From: Urinicoccus sp. | GTDB lineage: Bacteria > Bacillota > Clostridia > Tissierellales > Peptoniphilaceae | DNA length: 18,596 nt | Assembly: GCA_029983435.1 (NCBI GenBank) | Contig: JASBZN010000009.1 | Location: 1-18,596 of the forward strand | Reading direction: 5' to 3' | Shown: positions 6,701 through 15,277 of the stretch, piece by piece | Position numbering within the stretch: the first letter of the stretch is position 1 | How the letters are laid out: each line of letters opens with the position of its first letter | The notes under the pieces: model-generated | What the model was told of the DNA's origin: nothing | The model's database searches: none | The model's input: only the letters and a program-made list of their open reading frames with translations | Translations under genes and position numbers: made by a program

Positions 6701-7972
6701 ATGGTTCGAGAAGAGATTTTACAGGCTCTTTTAAGAGTTGAGGCGGGAGAAAACACCTTAGAAGAAGTCTTAAATAGAAAAATGAAGAATAAACAAGACC
6801 AAGGGCTTTATCGGGAGATTCTAAAGGGAATTTACCGGCACCTTATTACTATTGACTACTTCATCCATTCTTTTTTAAAGAAGAAAAATCAAAAGCTTCA
6901 CCTTCCGATTCAAATGATTTTACGAATGAGTTTTTACCAATGGATGTATTTGGACAAGATTCCAGCCCATGCCATTGTTTACGAAGGTGTAGAGCTAGCA
7001 AAAAAAGTGGGTCATAGGGGAAGTGTTGGTTTTGTTAATGCTATTTTAAGAAAAGCCACAGCCCAAAAATTAGACCCTGAAGCCCTTCATTTTAATTCAT
7101 TGGAAGAAGAGATCCACATAAAGTACTCCCTTCCCGTAGAGTGGACTCGGTATTTTATTAAAAATTATGGAGAAGATTGGACCCTAGATTTTGCGAAAAA
7201 CTCTGTAAAAATTCCAGACCTTCATCTTCGAGTGAATACCAATAAAATCTCTAGTCAGGACTTAAAAAATTCTTTGAAAAAAGAAGGGATAAACCTTGTA
7301 GACTTGAAGGGGGTTTGCCAGGGTCTTGAAGTTTTAGAGGGAAATATCTTTGAAACGGAAGAGTTTAAACAAGATTTATTTTATGTTCAAGACAAAGCAG
7401 CTATGATGGTGGCTGAATTTGCCTTAGAAAAAGAAGAAATGATAGAAAGGGTTCTAGATGTTTGCGGCGCTCCAGGCGGTAAGTCTATTGGGATGTCCTT
7501 TCTCAATCCAGACCTAGAAATTTTCTGCTGTGATGTCACAAAGGAAAAGGTGGATAAAATTAAAGAAAATCTCCACCGCCTGGACTTAAACCAGGTGAAA
7601 GCATTAAAAAGAGATGGTCGCAATTTAAGTCCAAGAGAAAGAGATGCATTTGACCTGGTTCTTTTAGATGCTCCTTGCTCAGGACTTGGTTTATTACGAA
7701 GAAAACCAGAAATAAAATATAATAGAACATTAAAAGACATGAAAAGTCTTGTAAAATTACAGAGACAGCTTTTAGATACCTCTAGTCAATGTGTAAAACC
7801 AGGAGGGAAATTAGTCTATTCAACTTGCACCTTAAGCAAAGAAGATAACGAAATGATGTTGGAGGACTTTTTAATTCACCATAAAGACTTTGACCTATTG
7901 GATCAAAAAGTTTTAAATTTAAATGAAGAGACGGATGGATTTAAGATGTTTAAGTTGGTGAAAAAATGTTAG
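6701..7972 (+). CDS. rsmB: 16S rRNA (cytosine-967 C5)-methyltransferase
   Basis: Methylates a cytosine of 16S rRNA (C967 in E. coli) using S-adenosylmethionine. The 423-residue product has an N-terminal NusB-like RNA-binding domain (about 1-125), a linker and a Rossmann methyltransferase domain. Visible motifs are VLDVCGAPGGKS at 251-262 (SAM site, usually CAAPGGK), DAPCSG at 323-328 with Cys326, and STC at 374-376 with the catalytic Cys376. The C-terminus DGFKMFKL matches the family's DGFF ending loosely. I chose the ATG at 6701, one base after the previous stop codon, with GAAGAG (6689-6694) as a modest ribosome site; an in-frame GTG at 6680 has no site. Confidence 0.93.
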   Translation: MVREEILQALLRVEAGENTLEEVLNRKMKNKQDQGLYREILKGIYRHLITIDYFIHSFLKKKNQKLHLPIQMILRMSFYQWMYLDKIPAHAIVYEGVELAKKVGHRGSVGFVNAILRKATAQKLDPEALHFNSLEEEIHIKYSLPVEWTRYFIKNYGEDWTLDFAKNSVKIPDLHLRVNTNKISSQDLKNSLKKEGINLVDLKGVCQGLEVLEGNIFETEEFKQDLFYVQDKAAMMVAEFALEKEEMIERVLDVCGAPGGKSIGMSFLNPDLEIFCCDVTKEKVDKIKENLHRLDLNQVKALKRDGRNLSPRERDAFDLVLLDAPCSGLGLLRRKPEIKYNRTLKDMKSLVKLQRQLLDTSSQCVKPGGKLVYSTCTLSKEDNEMMLEDFLIHHKDFDLLDQKVLNLNEETDGFKMFKLVKKC

Positions 7973-8997
7973 CCTTAAATGAACAATCTCTGAAAGAACT
8001 AAAAAATACTCTAGAGGACATGGGACAGGCAAGTTACCGGAGCAAGCAAATTTTTGATTTTTTCCACAAAGAAGGAAAAACAAATATTAAAGATTGCACA
8101 ACTCTGCCGAAGGACTTAAGGGAAGACCTAAGTAAAAAGGACCTCTGTAAAATAGACATTGCTCATGTTTTTGAGTCTAAAAAAGACCCAACCAAAAAAT
8201 TTCTATTTCGCTTAGAAGATGGACATTTAATTGAAGGGGTTTTGATGCAAAATAACTACGGATTTAGCCAGTGTATTTCTACCCAAGTGGGTTGCCGGAT
8301 GGGATGTAGATTTTGTGCTTCAACACAAGGAGGCCTTGTTCGAAACTTAAGTCCTTATGAGATGCTGGGCCAGGTCTACCAGGCAAGTAATCGTTACGGA
8401 AAAATCCATAGTATTATTTTAATGGGCTCAGGAGAGCCGCTGGATAATCTAGATAATGTGTTGAGATTTTTAAATCTTTTAAATGCAGAAAGAGGCTACC
8501 ATATGAGCTATCGAAATATGACTCTTTCTACCTGTGGCCTAGTACCAGGGATTCTAGACTTGGCAAAACAAAATCGTAAGGTGAATTTGGCTCTGTCTCT
8601 ACATTCCCCCTTTCAGGAAGTTCGGGAAAAAATGATGCCTATAGCCAAGAGATATAAATTAAATGAAGTATTTAAGGCCTTGGATGAATATACAGAAAAC
8701 TTAGGTCGTCGAGTCTCTTATGAGTATACTCTTATTGATGGGGTCAACAATCGAGACCAAGATGTGGTAAAATTAAAGGAGCTCTTGGGCCATCGACTCC
8801 ACCACTTAAATTTAATTCCCTTAAATCCCATAAAGGAATATGGAAAAAACAGGCCCCAAAGAGATAAGATTCAAGATTTTAAAAAGAGATGTGAAGACAT
8901 GGGATTAAATGTCACCATTCGGCGAGAACAGGGAGGAGATATTAAGGCTTCCTGTGGCCAATTAAGACAAAAATTTGAGGAAGAGGAACGGGTATGA
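7966..8997 (+). CDS. rlmN: Dual-specificity RNA methyltransferase RlmN (23S rRNA A2503 / tRNA A37 C2)
   Basis: A radical-SAM enzyme that methylates C2 of A2503 in 23S rRNA, near the peptidyl transferase centre, and of A37 in some tRNAs. The 343-residue product has the CxxxCxxC iron-sulfur motif at Cys110, Cys114 and Cys117. The two mechanistic cysteines are also present: Cys103, seven residues before the cluster as in E. coli, and Cys330 in the ASCGQL ending. The GSGEPLDN and STCGLVPGI stretches are typical. Its second residues (QNNYGFSQCISTQ) match RlmN rather than the resistance paralogue Cfr, but that distinction is inferred. The ATG overlaps the rsmB end by 7 bp; GGTGA at 7957-7961 is a short ribosome site. 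Confidence 0.95.
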   Translation: MLALNEQSLKELKNTLEDMGQASYRSKQIFDFFHKEGKTNIKDCTTLPKDLREDLSKKDLCKIDIAHVFESKKDPTKKFLFRLEDGHLIEGVLMQNNYGFSQCISTQVGCRMGCRFCASTQGGLVRNLSPYEMLGQVYQASNRYGKIHSIILMGSGEPLDNLDNVLRFLNLLNAERGYHMSYRNMTLSTCGLVPGILDLAKQNRKVNLALSLHSPFQEVREKMMPIAKRYKLNEVFKALDEYTENLGRRVSYEYTLIDGVNNRDQDVVKLKELLGHRLHHLNLIPLNPIKEYGKNRPQRDKIQDFKKRCEDMGLNVTIRREQGGDIKASCGQLRQKFEEEERV

Positions 8998-9704
8998 AAG
9001 CATATGGCGCAACGAACGTTGGCAAGGTTCGTAAAAACAATGAGGATGCATTTATAATTTTAGAGGAAAAAGACATCTACCTATTGGCTGACGGTATGGG
9101 AGGTCACTTGGGAGGAGAATTTGCCTCGACCATGGCGGTTAAGGACCTGAAAGATCTCCTAAGCCAAGCCCAAGATAAAGAGGCCATTACAAGGGCCATC
9201 CAAGAAGTCAATGAAAGGATTTATGATAAATCCTTAGAAGACGAAAACTTGGCAGGAATGGGAACGACCCTATCCATGATTTATATTCTGGGTAAGGAAC
9301 TCTACTATGCAAACATAGGAGACAGTCGAATTTATCGTGTTCAAAATAAAAAATTAGAACAATTAACGGTGGATGATTCTTATGTGAACTATTTAGTAGA
9401 AGTTGGTGCTATTAGTCAGGAACAGGCTAAAGATCATCCCAAGAAAAATGTTTTACTAAAGGCTTTGGGAACAACAAAAGAAATTGATGTATTTGTTCAA
9501 AGCTTGACTTGGGAAGAAGATGATATTTACTTACTTTGCTCAGATGGTTTAACCAACATGTTGGAGGAAGAGGAAATACTAAAAATTATTTCTAGCTCCG
9601 ATCCAAAAACAGGTGTAGAAAAATTGATTAACCGAGCCTTAGAACATGGGGGCAAAGATAATATTACTGTCATTGTATTAACAACTAAAGGAGGTGCCCA
9701 ATGA
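8994..9704 (+). CDS. stp: PP2C-family serine/threonine phosphatase Stp (PrpC)
   Basis: A metal-dependent protein phosphatase that reverses phosphorylation by the neighbouring kinase PrkC. The 236-residue cytoplasmic protein has the PPM motifs in order: NEDAF near residue 16, ADGMGGH at 32-38 (metal ligands Asp33 and Gly34), GMGTTL, NIGDSRIYR, CSDGLTNML and the closing GGKDNITVIV. The start shares ATGA with the rlmN stop codon, and AGAGGA (8982-8987) is 6 bp ahead. Its end shares ATGA with prkC, so kinase and phosphatase are almost certainly coupled in translation. Confidence 0.94.
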   Translation: MKAYGATNVGKVRKNNEDAFIILEEKDIYLLADGMGGHLGGEFASTMAVKDLKDLLSQAQDKEAITRAIQEVNERIYDKSLEDENLAGMGTTLSMIYILGKELYYANIGDSRIYRVQNKKLEQLTVDDSYVNYLVEVGAISQEQAKDHPKKNVLLKALGTTKEIDVFVQSLTWEEDDIYLLCSDGLTNMLEEEEILKIISSSDPKTGVEKLINRALEHGGKDNITVIVLTTKGGAQ

Positions 9705-11665
9705 TAGGTTGTACTTTAGCAGACCGCTATGAAATTCTTGAAAGAATTGGTAGTGGAGGCATGGGCTATGTCTATAAAGCCTATGATAAAAGATTAGACC
9801 GAATTGTGGCTTTAAAGGTTTTAAAATCTGAATATAATGAGGATGAGTCCTTCGTTCGAAAATTTCGCAGAGAATCTCTAGCGGCAGCTAGTATTTCTCA
9901 TCCCAATATTGTCAGTATCTATGATGTAGGGTCTGAAATTTTAGAAGGTCAAACCTACTACTATATTGTCATGGAATACATTGATGGGAAAACTTTAAAG
10001 GAAGTTATTAATAAAGAAGGACCCCTGCCAGTTAAGCAAGCCCTTCACTTCACCCTACAAATTGCAGAAGCCTTAAAAGTGGCCCACAGTAAGCATATTG
10101 TCCACCGAGATATTAAATCCCAAAACATTATGGTTACCAAGGATTATAGGGTTAAGGTTACAGACTTTGGGATTGCGCGAATTGTTGGAAATTCAACAGT
10201 AACCATGACAGACTCTGTGATGGGAAGTGTCCACTATTTTTCACCAGAACAAGCCAAAGGAGGGAAAATAGATACCCGATCAGATATCTATTCCTTAGGG
10301 ATTGTTTTATTTGAAATGCTAACAGGGGATGTTCCCTTTGATGGAGAAAATCCAATTTCTGTTGCCCTGATGCATATTCAAAATCATATGCCCCTTCCTT
10401 CAGATATCAATCCCAACGTGGATGTTGCCGTAGATGAAATCTTTAAGAAGATGACCATGAAGGATCCAAAAGAGAGAATCCAAAAGGTGGAAGATTTAAT
10501 TCAAATGTTAAAGGACTATCTTTTGAATCCTCGAGCACAGAAAAAACGGGTAAGTGCCATGAAGAGGGGCCAAACACAACCTTTGAGTCAAACGGAAATT
10601 TTACAAGCACAAAACAAGGCTACTAGCAATGAAAAAAAGGTTCGTCGAAGAAATGAAGGCGCAAGGGAACCGGCACGAAAGAAAAAGAAAAAATCTAATT
10701 CGTTAGCAGCTGTTTTAGGAGTCCTTGTAGCCATTGCCTTATTTGTTGGTCTGGTTTATGGTGGTTATAAATATTTAACCCGAGATTCTAAAGAAGAAAT
10801 CGTCTTAGAAGACTACACTAACCAACCCTTAACGAAAGTCCAAGAAGAACTAGAAGAGTTAGGACTTTTATATGAAATTAGTGATCAAAAAGACAATAAC
10901 GACCTTGAACCTGGAACAGTTCTAGAACAAACCCCAGAAAAGGGAAGTCGCCTGAAAAAGGGAGATACGGTTTATCTTGTTGTATCTAAGATGGCTAGCG
11001 AAACGACTATTCCATCTGTTAAGGGACGAAGTTATGATGAAGCCAGAAGCTTGTTGGAAAAAGCAGGCTTGACTATCGGATCGGTCAATTACGAATTTGA
11101 TGAAGAAATTCCAGAAAAGATGGTAATTTCAACAGACCCTAAAGAAGGTACTGCTTTGAAACCAGGAAGTTCAGTGACCTTAATTGTCTCTAAGGGAGAA
11201 AATGATGAAACTGTTGTTGTTCCTGACTTAAAGGGGAACAGTGTAGATTTAGCTCGAAAATATTTAGAAGAAGTTGGCTTAAAAGTTGGAAGTATAGATG
11301 AAAAAGAAGACGGCAGTGTAGATGTTGGTGAAGTAGTTAAACAAAGCTATGAAGAAGGAACCAAAGTTTCTAAGGGAACAGCTGTGAATTTAATTATTCG
11401 AAAAAAAGACGAGTCCACTAGTAACACTGGTTCTGGAGAAGACAATAAAACTCGAAACTTTAAGCTCAACGTCAATATTCCTGACGACGATCAATCCCAT
11501 ACCCTAACCGTTCAACGAAAAGGGAATGGAGGGACAGAAACAGTTCTTGAACGAACTGTAGATAGTGGGCAAACATCCAATTTAAAATTAAAGGGAAAAT
11601 CAGGCGATGTTTTTGAAGTCTATGTAGACGGAAACATTGTTAATTCCTATGTGGTGGGTCAATGA
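9701..11665 (+). CDS. prkC: PASTA-domain serine/threonine protein kinase PrkC
   Basis: A membrane Hanks-type kinase that senses cell-wall muropeptides or lipid II outside and phosphorylates translation, cell-wall and division proteins inside. The 654 residues are laid out as kinase domain (1-270), with glycine loop GSGGMG 17-22, Lys39, HRD 135-137, DFG 155-157 and SPE 181-183; a basic juxtamembrane region (about 280-332); one membrane helix (about 334-357); three PASTA repeats (about 366-430, 435-498, 503-568); a Ser/Gly/Asp-rich linker; and a beta-rich C-terminal domain (about 586-654), like the extra Ig-like end of B. subtilis PrkC. AAAGGAGGTG (9687-9696) precedes the ATG. Its end overlaps rsgA, whose B. 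subtilis homologue CpgA is a known PrkC substrate. Confidence 0.95.
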   Translation: MIGCTLADRYEILERIGSGGMGYVYKAYDKRLDRIVALKVLKSEYNEDESFVRKFRRESLAAASISHPNIVSIYDVGSEILEGQTYYYIVMEYIDGKTLKEVINKEGPLPVKQALHFTLQIAEALKVAHSKHIVHRDIKSQNIMVTKDYRVKVTDFGIARIVGNSTVTMTDSVMGSVHYFSPEQAKGGKIDTRSDIYSLGIVLFEMLTGDVPFDGENPISVALMHIQNHMPLPSDINPNVDVAVDEIFKKMTMKDPKERIQKVEDLIQMLKDYLLNPRAQKKRVSAMKRGQTQPLSQTEILQAQNKATSNEKKVRRRNEGAREPARKKKKKSNSLAAVLGVLVAIALFVGLVYGGYKYLTRDSKEEIVLEDYTNQPLTKVQEELEELGLLYEISDQKDNNDLEPGTVLEQTPEKGSRLKKGDTVYLVVSKMASETTIPSVKGRSYDEARSLLEKAGLTIGSVNYEFDEEIPEKMVISTDPKEGTALKPGSSVTLIVSKGENDETVVVPDLKGNSVDLARKYLEEVGLKVGSIDEKEDGSVDVGEVVKQSYEEGTKVSKGTAVNLIIRKKDESTSNTGSGEDNKTRNFKLNVNIPDDDQSHTLTVQRKGNGGTETVLERTVDSGQTSNLKLKGKSGDVFEVYVDGNIVNSYVVGQ

Positions 11666-12546
11666 CCAGAGGAAAAATCATCCGATTATTAGGAGGCTTT
11701 TACACCGTTGATTCAGAAATTGGCCTAGTAGAAACCCATGCCAAGGGGAACTTTAGACATTTTGGTCAAAAGCCCTTAGTAGGGGATTGGGTTGATTTCA
11801 CTATAGAAAAAAAAGAAGGGGTCCAGGTTCTCGGTTATATTGAATCCATTGAAGAAAGGACCAATACTCTTTTAAGGCCTCCTGTAGCTAATGTAGACCA
11901 GGTTATCCTCTGTGTGCCAGTTAAAGATCCTGCCTATAATCTTCAGCTGGTGGATAGTATTTTGGTCCATTATGAAATGGAAAATCTTCCCATCGTCATT
12001 CTCATCACCAAGGCGGATTTAGATCCGTCCAAAGCCAAGGAATTGGCGGAAATTTACCAACTGGCAGGTTATACTAGCAAGATGGTGAACTTAAAATCTC
12101 AAGGAATAAAAGAAGCTCTCCTTCCTTTACTAAGAGGAAAGACCAGCGTTTTGGCAGGGGTTTCAGGAGCAGGAAAATCCACCCTAACTAGCCTTTGTCT
12201 AGGACGGAAGTTACAAACAGGGTCTGTGAGTGAAAAAACCAGAAGGGGAAAACATACCACTCGCCACGTGGAAATTTATCCTGGAGATGGCTTTTATCTC
12301 CTAGATACCCCAGGCTTTAGCCGGATGGATTTGGATGATTGTAAACCAGAGGACTTGGCAGACTATTTTCCAGAAATGAAGAAACAAGTAGGTCCCTGTA
12401 AATTTAAGGACTGTAGCCACATAAGTGAACCCCAATGTGCAGTAAAGAAAAAGTTACAAGAGGGTTTAATTGCCAAGTCTCGCTACGAAAACTACGCTAG
12501 TTTTTATCAAGAATTAAAAGAAAGAGAGAAAAACAAATGGCACTGA
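11662..12546 (+). CDS. rsgA: Ribosome small-subunit-dependent GTPase A (RsgA/CpgA)
   Basis: A circularly permuted GTPase that checks late maturation of the 30S subunit. The 294-residue product has an N-terminal OB-fold (about 1-75). The permuted G motifs appear as G4 TKAD (116-119), G1 GVSGAGKST (166-174) and G3 DTPG (215-218). A C-terminal zinc knuckle follows with Cys246, Cys251, His253 and Cys259. The ATG shares ATGA with the prkC stop; the ribosome site is a modest GGTGG at 11653-11657. The order stp-prkC-rsgA is the same as prpC-prkC-cpgA of B. subtilis and supports control by phosphorylation. Confidence 0.95.
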   Translation: MTRGKIIRLLGGFYTVDSEIGLVETHAKGNFRHFGQKPLVGDWVDFTIEKKEGVQVLGYIESIEERTNTLLRPPVANVDQVILCVPVKDPAYNLQLVDSILVHYEMENLPIVILITKADLDPSKAKELAEIYQLAGYTSKMVNLKSQGIKEALLPLLRGKTSVLAGVSGAGKSTLTSLCLGRKLQTGSVSEKTRRGKHTTRHVEIYPGDGFYLLDTPGFSRMDLDDCKPEDLADYFPEMKKQVGPCKFKDCSHISEPQCAVKKKLQEGLIAKSRYENYASFYQELKEREKNKWH

Positions 12547-13184
12547 TTGCTCCATCTATTTTATCTGCTAATTTTGCAAATTTAACAGAAGCCTTTACTT
12601 TACTGAATAAAGGGCAATGTGACTATATTCATATTGACGTTATGGATGGTCACTATGTAAATAATCTTACTTTCGGACCGCCAGTTATTGGTCATTTAAG
12701 ACCTTTAACAGAGATTCCCTTTGATGTTCATTTGATGATTGAAAATCCAGAAAGAAGTTTAGAGGCTTATAAAAAAGCTGGGGCGGATATTCTTACGGTT
12801 CATACGGATGCCACAACCCACCTCCACCGAACTATTCAAAAAATAAGAAATTTGGGCATGGCTCCTGGTGTGGCCTTAAATCCGGCACAAAGCTTAGAAG
12901 AAGTAAGATATATTTTAAGAGATGTAGACTTGGTTCTTTTAATGAGTGTGAACCCTGGATTTGGAGGGCAGTCCTTTGTTCCTCAAGTTTTAGATAAGAT
13001 TAAGGACTTAGATAAGATGCGAAAAGAAGGCGGCTACTCCTTTAAGATAGAAGTAGACGGCGGAATTAAGTTAGAAAACGCGAAGGAAGTTGTAGATGCA
13101 GGGGCAGATATCTTGGTTTCTGGAAGTGGAGTCTTTAAGACCCAAGATCCCATTGCTACAATGAAGGAATTTAAGGAGTTTTAA
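12537..13184 (+). CDS. rpe: Ribulose-phosphate 3-epimerase
   Basis: Interconverts ribulose-5-phosphate and xylulose-5-phosphate in the pentose phosphate pathway, as a TIM barrel. In the 215-residue product the four metal ligands are all present: His32 and Asp34 (HIDVMDGH), His65 (DVHLMI) and Asp174 (EVDGGI); Asp34 and Asp174 are also the acid-base pair. The phosphate-binding loop VNPGFGGQSF (138-147) is intact. The ATG overlaps the end of rsgA by 10 bp and has only a weak purine-rich stretch (AAGAGAGA) ahead, so it may rely on coupling to rsgA. Its stop codon overlaps the thiN start in TAATG. Confidence 0.95.
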   Translation: MALIAPSILSANFANLTEAFTLLNKGQCDYIHIDVMDGHYVNNLTFGPPVIGHLRPLTEIPFDVHLMIENPERSLEAYKKAGADILTVHTDATTHLHRTIQKIRNLGMAPGVALNPAQSLEEVRYILRDVDLVLLMSVNPGFGGQSFVPQVLDKIKDLDKMRKEGGYSFKIEVDGGIKLENAKEVVDAGADILVSGSGVFKTQDPIATMKEFKEF

Positions 13185-13816
13185 TGAAGGTACTGATTGT
13201 ATCCGGAGGCGACGCCCCCTCAAAGTCTCTTTTGGAAGAATATAAAGATTGGTATGTGATTGCCGCTGATAGAGGGGCAGAAGCTCTTTTAAAGGCTGGA
13301 ATCTATCCAAATCTTTTAATTGGCGACTTGGATTCTGTAGAGACTTCTTTTACGAAAGACTTAAAAGATCGACAAGTTCCTATTAAGACCTGGCCTAAAG
13401 AAAAAGATGAAACAGATACCCATCTTTGTTTATTGGAGGCCATACGTCTTAAAGCGGATTTAGTTCATATTGTAGGTTGCTTTGGAAGACGGTTTGATCA
13501 CACCATGGGGCACTTAGCTCTTTTAGAACTAGCTCGCGACTATAAGATTCCTTGCTATCTAGTGGATGATCAAAATAAAGTATCTATGATTACCAAGGGG
13601 AAGTATGAAATCAAGAAAGACGGCTATACCTACCTTAGTTTAGTCCCCATAACAGAAGAAATCACCTTGAGTCTTTACAATATGAAGTATCCTTTAGAAA
13701 GAGAAAGTCTTTACCGAAAAAAAAGCCAGGGAATTAGTAATGAGATTTTAGGGGAAAGTGGCACTATTAAATTATATAAGGGGAAATCCTATTTAATTTT
13801 GTCCAAAGATAAATAA
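13184..13816 (+). CDS. thiN: Thiamine diphosphokinase
   Basis: Transfers pyrophosphate from ATP to thiamine, giving the cofactor thiamine pyrophosphate. The 210-residue product carries the family motifs AADRGA (27-32), GDLDSV (47-52), KDETDTH (74-80) and GRRFDHT (101-107), and a C-terminal GISNE plus SGT stretch of the thiamine-binding domain. The ATG overlaps the rpe stop by one base; AAGGAG (13173-13178) is 5 bp ahead. It is the last gene of the operon: the stop codon runs into the A-tract of the bidirectional terminator. Confidence 0.94.
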   Translation: MKVLIVSGGDAPSKSLLEEYKDWYVIAADRGAEALLKAGIYPNLLIGDLDSVETSFTKDLKDRQVPIKTWPKEKDETDTHLCLLEAIRLKADLVHIVGCFGRRFDHTMGHLALLELARDYKIPCYLVDDQNKVSMITKGKYEIKKDGYTYLSLVPITEEITLSLYNMKYPLERESLYRKKSQGISNEILGESGTIKLYKGKSYLILSKDK

Positions 13817-13846
13817 AAAAAGTGAGTTCCTAGGAACTCACTTTTT
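13817..13846. terminator. Bidirectional intrinsic terminator between thiN and rpmB
   Basis: A perfect 30-base palindrome centred on CCTAGG: the arm AGTGAGTTC pairs with GAACTCACT, flanked by an A-tract on the left and a T-tract on the right. Read rightward it ends the gmk-thiN operon directly after the thiN stop; read leftward it ends rpmB about 26 bp after its stop. The symmetry gives each strand its own U-run. Confidence 0.92.
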
Positions 13847-13872
13847 CTTTATGGTTAATTTTATATATGGGA

Positions 13873-14064
13873 TTAAAGAGCTCTCTTTACTTTACCAGAG
13901 CGTAAGCAACGAGTACAAACATAGATTCTCTTTGGACTTCCATCTACAACGGCACGAATGCGTCGTACATTTGGAGACCAAGTTCTATTTCCTCTACGAT
14001 GAGAGAAAGAAACAGTATTTCCAAAAATTTTACCTTTACCACAGATTTCACATTTTTTTGCCAT
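13873..14064 (-). CDS. rpmB: 50S ribosomal protein L28
   Basis: A small structural protein of the large ribosomal subunit. The 63-residue product begins MAKKCEICGKG and contains two CxxC pairs (Cys5/Cys8 and Cys50/Cys53), so it is the zinc-binding form of L28. The conserved HRRGNRTWSPNVRRIR core is complete. The ATG at 14064-14062 has AGGAGGT (14072-14078) 7 bp upstream; an in-frame ATG three codons earlier (14073) overlaps that site and is not used. It is convergent with thiN, as in other Bacillota, and has its own promoter. Confidence 0.96.
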   Translation of the reverse strand: MAKKCEICGKGKIFGNTVSFSHRRGNRTWSPNVRRIRAVVDGSPKRIYVCTRCLRSGKVKRAL

Positions 14065-14115
14065 AGAGCACACCTCCTATCCCAAATATACATTTTCGTT
14101 TTTTCAATACTCCTT

Positions 14116-14144
14116 ATTCTACCATACAATAGGCATACTTGCAA
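14116..14144 (-). promoter_or_regulatory. rpmB promoter
   Basis: On the minus strand, -35 TTGCAA (14139-14144), a 17-bp spacer and -10 TAGAAT (14116-14121) preceded by TG in extended position. Transcription should start near 14109, giving a leader of about 45 nt that ends in the AGGAGGT site. Good match to a housekeeping sigma promoter. Confidence 0.8.
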
Positions 14145-14176
14145 TAAAAATAATTTTATTTAACTTGGGACTTCTA

Positions 14177-14205
14177 TTGACAAGTAAATTGACTATCCAT
14201 ATAAT
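14177..14205 (+). promoter_or_regulatory. potABCD promoter (full consensus)
   Basis: A perfect TTGACA (14177-14182) and a perfect TATAAT (14200-14205) with the ideal 17-bp spacer. Transcription should start near 14212, about 28 nt before the potA ATG. A near-palindrome, GATTTTAGCTTAAATC (14206-14221), covers the expected start point and is a candidate operator. It diverges from the rpmB promoter, with the two -35 boxes 32 bp apart. Confidence 0.85.
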
Positions 14206-14239
14206 GATTTTAGCTTAAATCACTTTGCCGGAGGGAACG

Positions 14240-15277
14240 ATGAATTATTTACAAATTAAGGATATTTCAAAGACTTTTGAAGAGAAAAGAGTCTTAAATC
14301 ATATTAACTTACAAGTGCAGAAAGATGAATTCTTAACCCTTCTAGGGCCAAGTGGTTGTGGAAAGACAACCTTGTTAAGAATTTTAGGTGGCTTTGAACA
14401 AGCGGATGCAGGTCAAATTATTTTTGAAAACAAGGATATTAGCCACCAAGCTCCCTATGAGAGGCCTATGAATACTGTCTTTCAACAATATGCTCTTTTT
14501 CCACACTTAAATGTCTACAATAACATTGCCTTTGGTTTAAAATTAAAAAAAATGAAAGCGCAAGAAATTAAGGAAAGAGTATCAAAGATTTTAGAACTGG
14601 TCAACTTAGTGGGGTATGAAACAAGAACTATCCAAGGCCTTAGTGGAGGGCAACAACAAAGAGTTTCTATTGCTAGAGCCTTGGTTAATGAACCCAAGGT
14701 TTTATTATTAGATGAACCCTTGGCAGCTCTAGATCTAAACTTGAGAAAAAGGATGCAGTTGGAGCTGAAAAACATGCAACAACAAGTGGGAATTACCTTT
14801 ATTTATGTTACCCACGACCAAGAAGAAGCCCTGACCATGAGTGATAAGATTGTGGTTTTAAATGAAGGAGAAATTCAACAAATTGGGTCTCCAGTAGATA
14901 TATACAATGAACCTAAAAACTCTTTTGTAGCAAATTTTGTGGGACAAAGTAATATTCTCAAAGGAATTATGGTAAAAGATTTTTTAGTAAAAATTAACGG
15001 CATCGATCTTATTTGTGTTGACAAAAATTTTGCTAAAAATGAAAGAGTTCAAGTAGTTATTCGTCCAGAAGATGTTGAAATTTCAAAAGATAAGGGACCT
15101 TTCGAAGGAAGGGTTCTTTCTACTGTATTTAAGGGAATTCACTATGAAATGGTCCTAGAGATTATGGGAAAAGAATGGTTAAGCCAGTCGACCCGTCCCT
15201 GGCCTGTAGGAGAAGAGGTTCGTGTGTTCATTGATCCTGAGAATATTCACGTGATGAAGGAGGAAAGCCATGCGTAA
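14240..15277 (+). CDS. potA: Spermidine/putrescine ABC transporter ATP-binding protein
   Basis: The ATPase that powers polyamine import through PotB and PotC. The 345-residue product has Walker A GPSGCGKT (36-43), the Q-loop near 82-83, signature LSGGQ (134-138), Walker B LLLDEP (155-160) and the switch His192. The C-terminal TOBE-type regulatory domain follows (about 235-340, with RPEDVEI). The ATG at 14240 has GGAGGG (14230-14235) 4 bp ahead; an in-frame TTG at 14225 lies upstream of that site and is rejected. The end overlaps potB by 8 bp. The ATPase alone would not prove polyamines as substrate; the PotB/PotC/PotD set supports it. Confidence 0.9.
   Translation: MNYLQIKDISKTFEEKRVLNHINLQVQKDEFLTLLGPSGCGKTTLLRILGGFEQADAGQIIFENKDISHQAPYERPMNTVFQQYALFPHLNVYNNIAFGLKLKKMKAQEIKERVSKILELVNLVGYETRTIQGLSGGQQQRVSIARALVNEPKVLLLDEPLAALDLNLRKRMQLELKNMQQQVGITFIYVTHDQEEALTMSDKIVVLNEGEIQQIGSPVDIYNEPKNSFVANFVGQSNILKGIMVKDFLVKINGIDLICVDKNFAKNERVQVVIRPEDVEISKDKGPFEGRVLSTVFKGIHYEMVLEIMGKEWLSQSTRPWPVGEEVRVFIDPENIHVMKEESHA

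Noticed and set aside
7387..7740. Leftward open frame of 117 codons inside rsmB
   Set aside because: It lies wholly opposite the methyltransferase domain of rsmB, has no ribosome site and no recognisable motif.
10798..11404. Repeat array in prkC
   Set aside because: The periodicity is that of three diverged PASTA protein domains, not a DNA repeat.
13851..14066. Rightward open frame of 71 codons opposite rpmB
   Set aside because: It is the antisense shadow of rpmB, begins inside the terminator region and resembles no protein I recognise.
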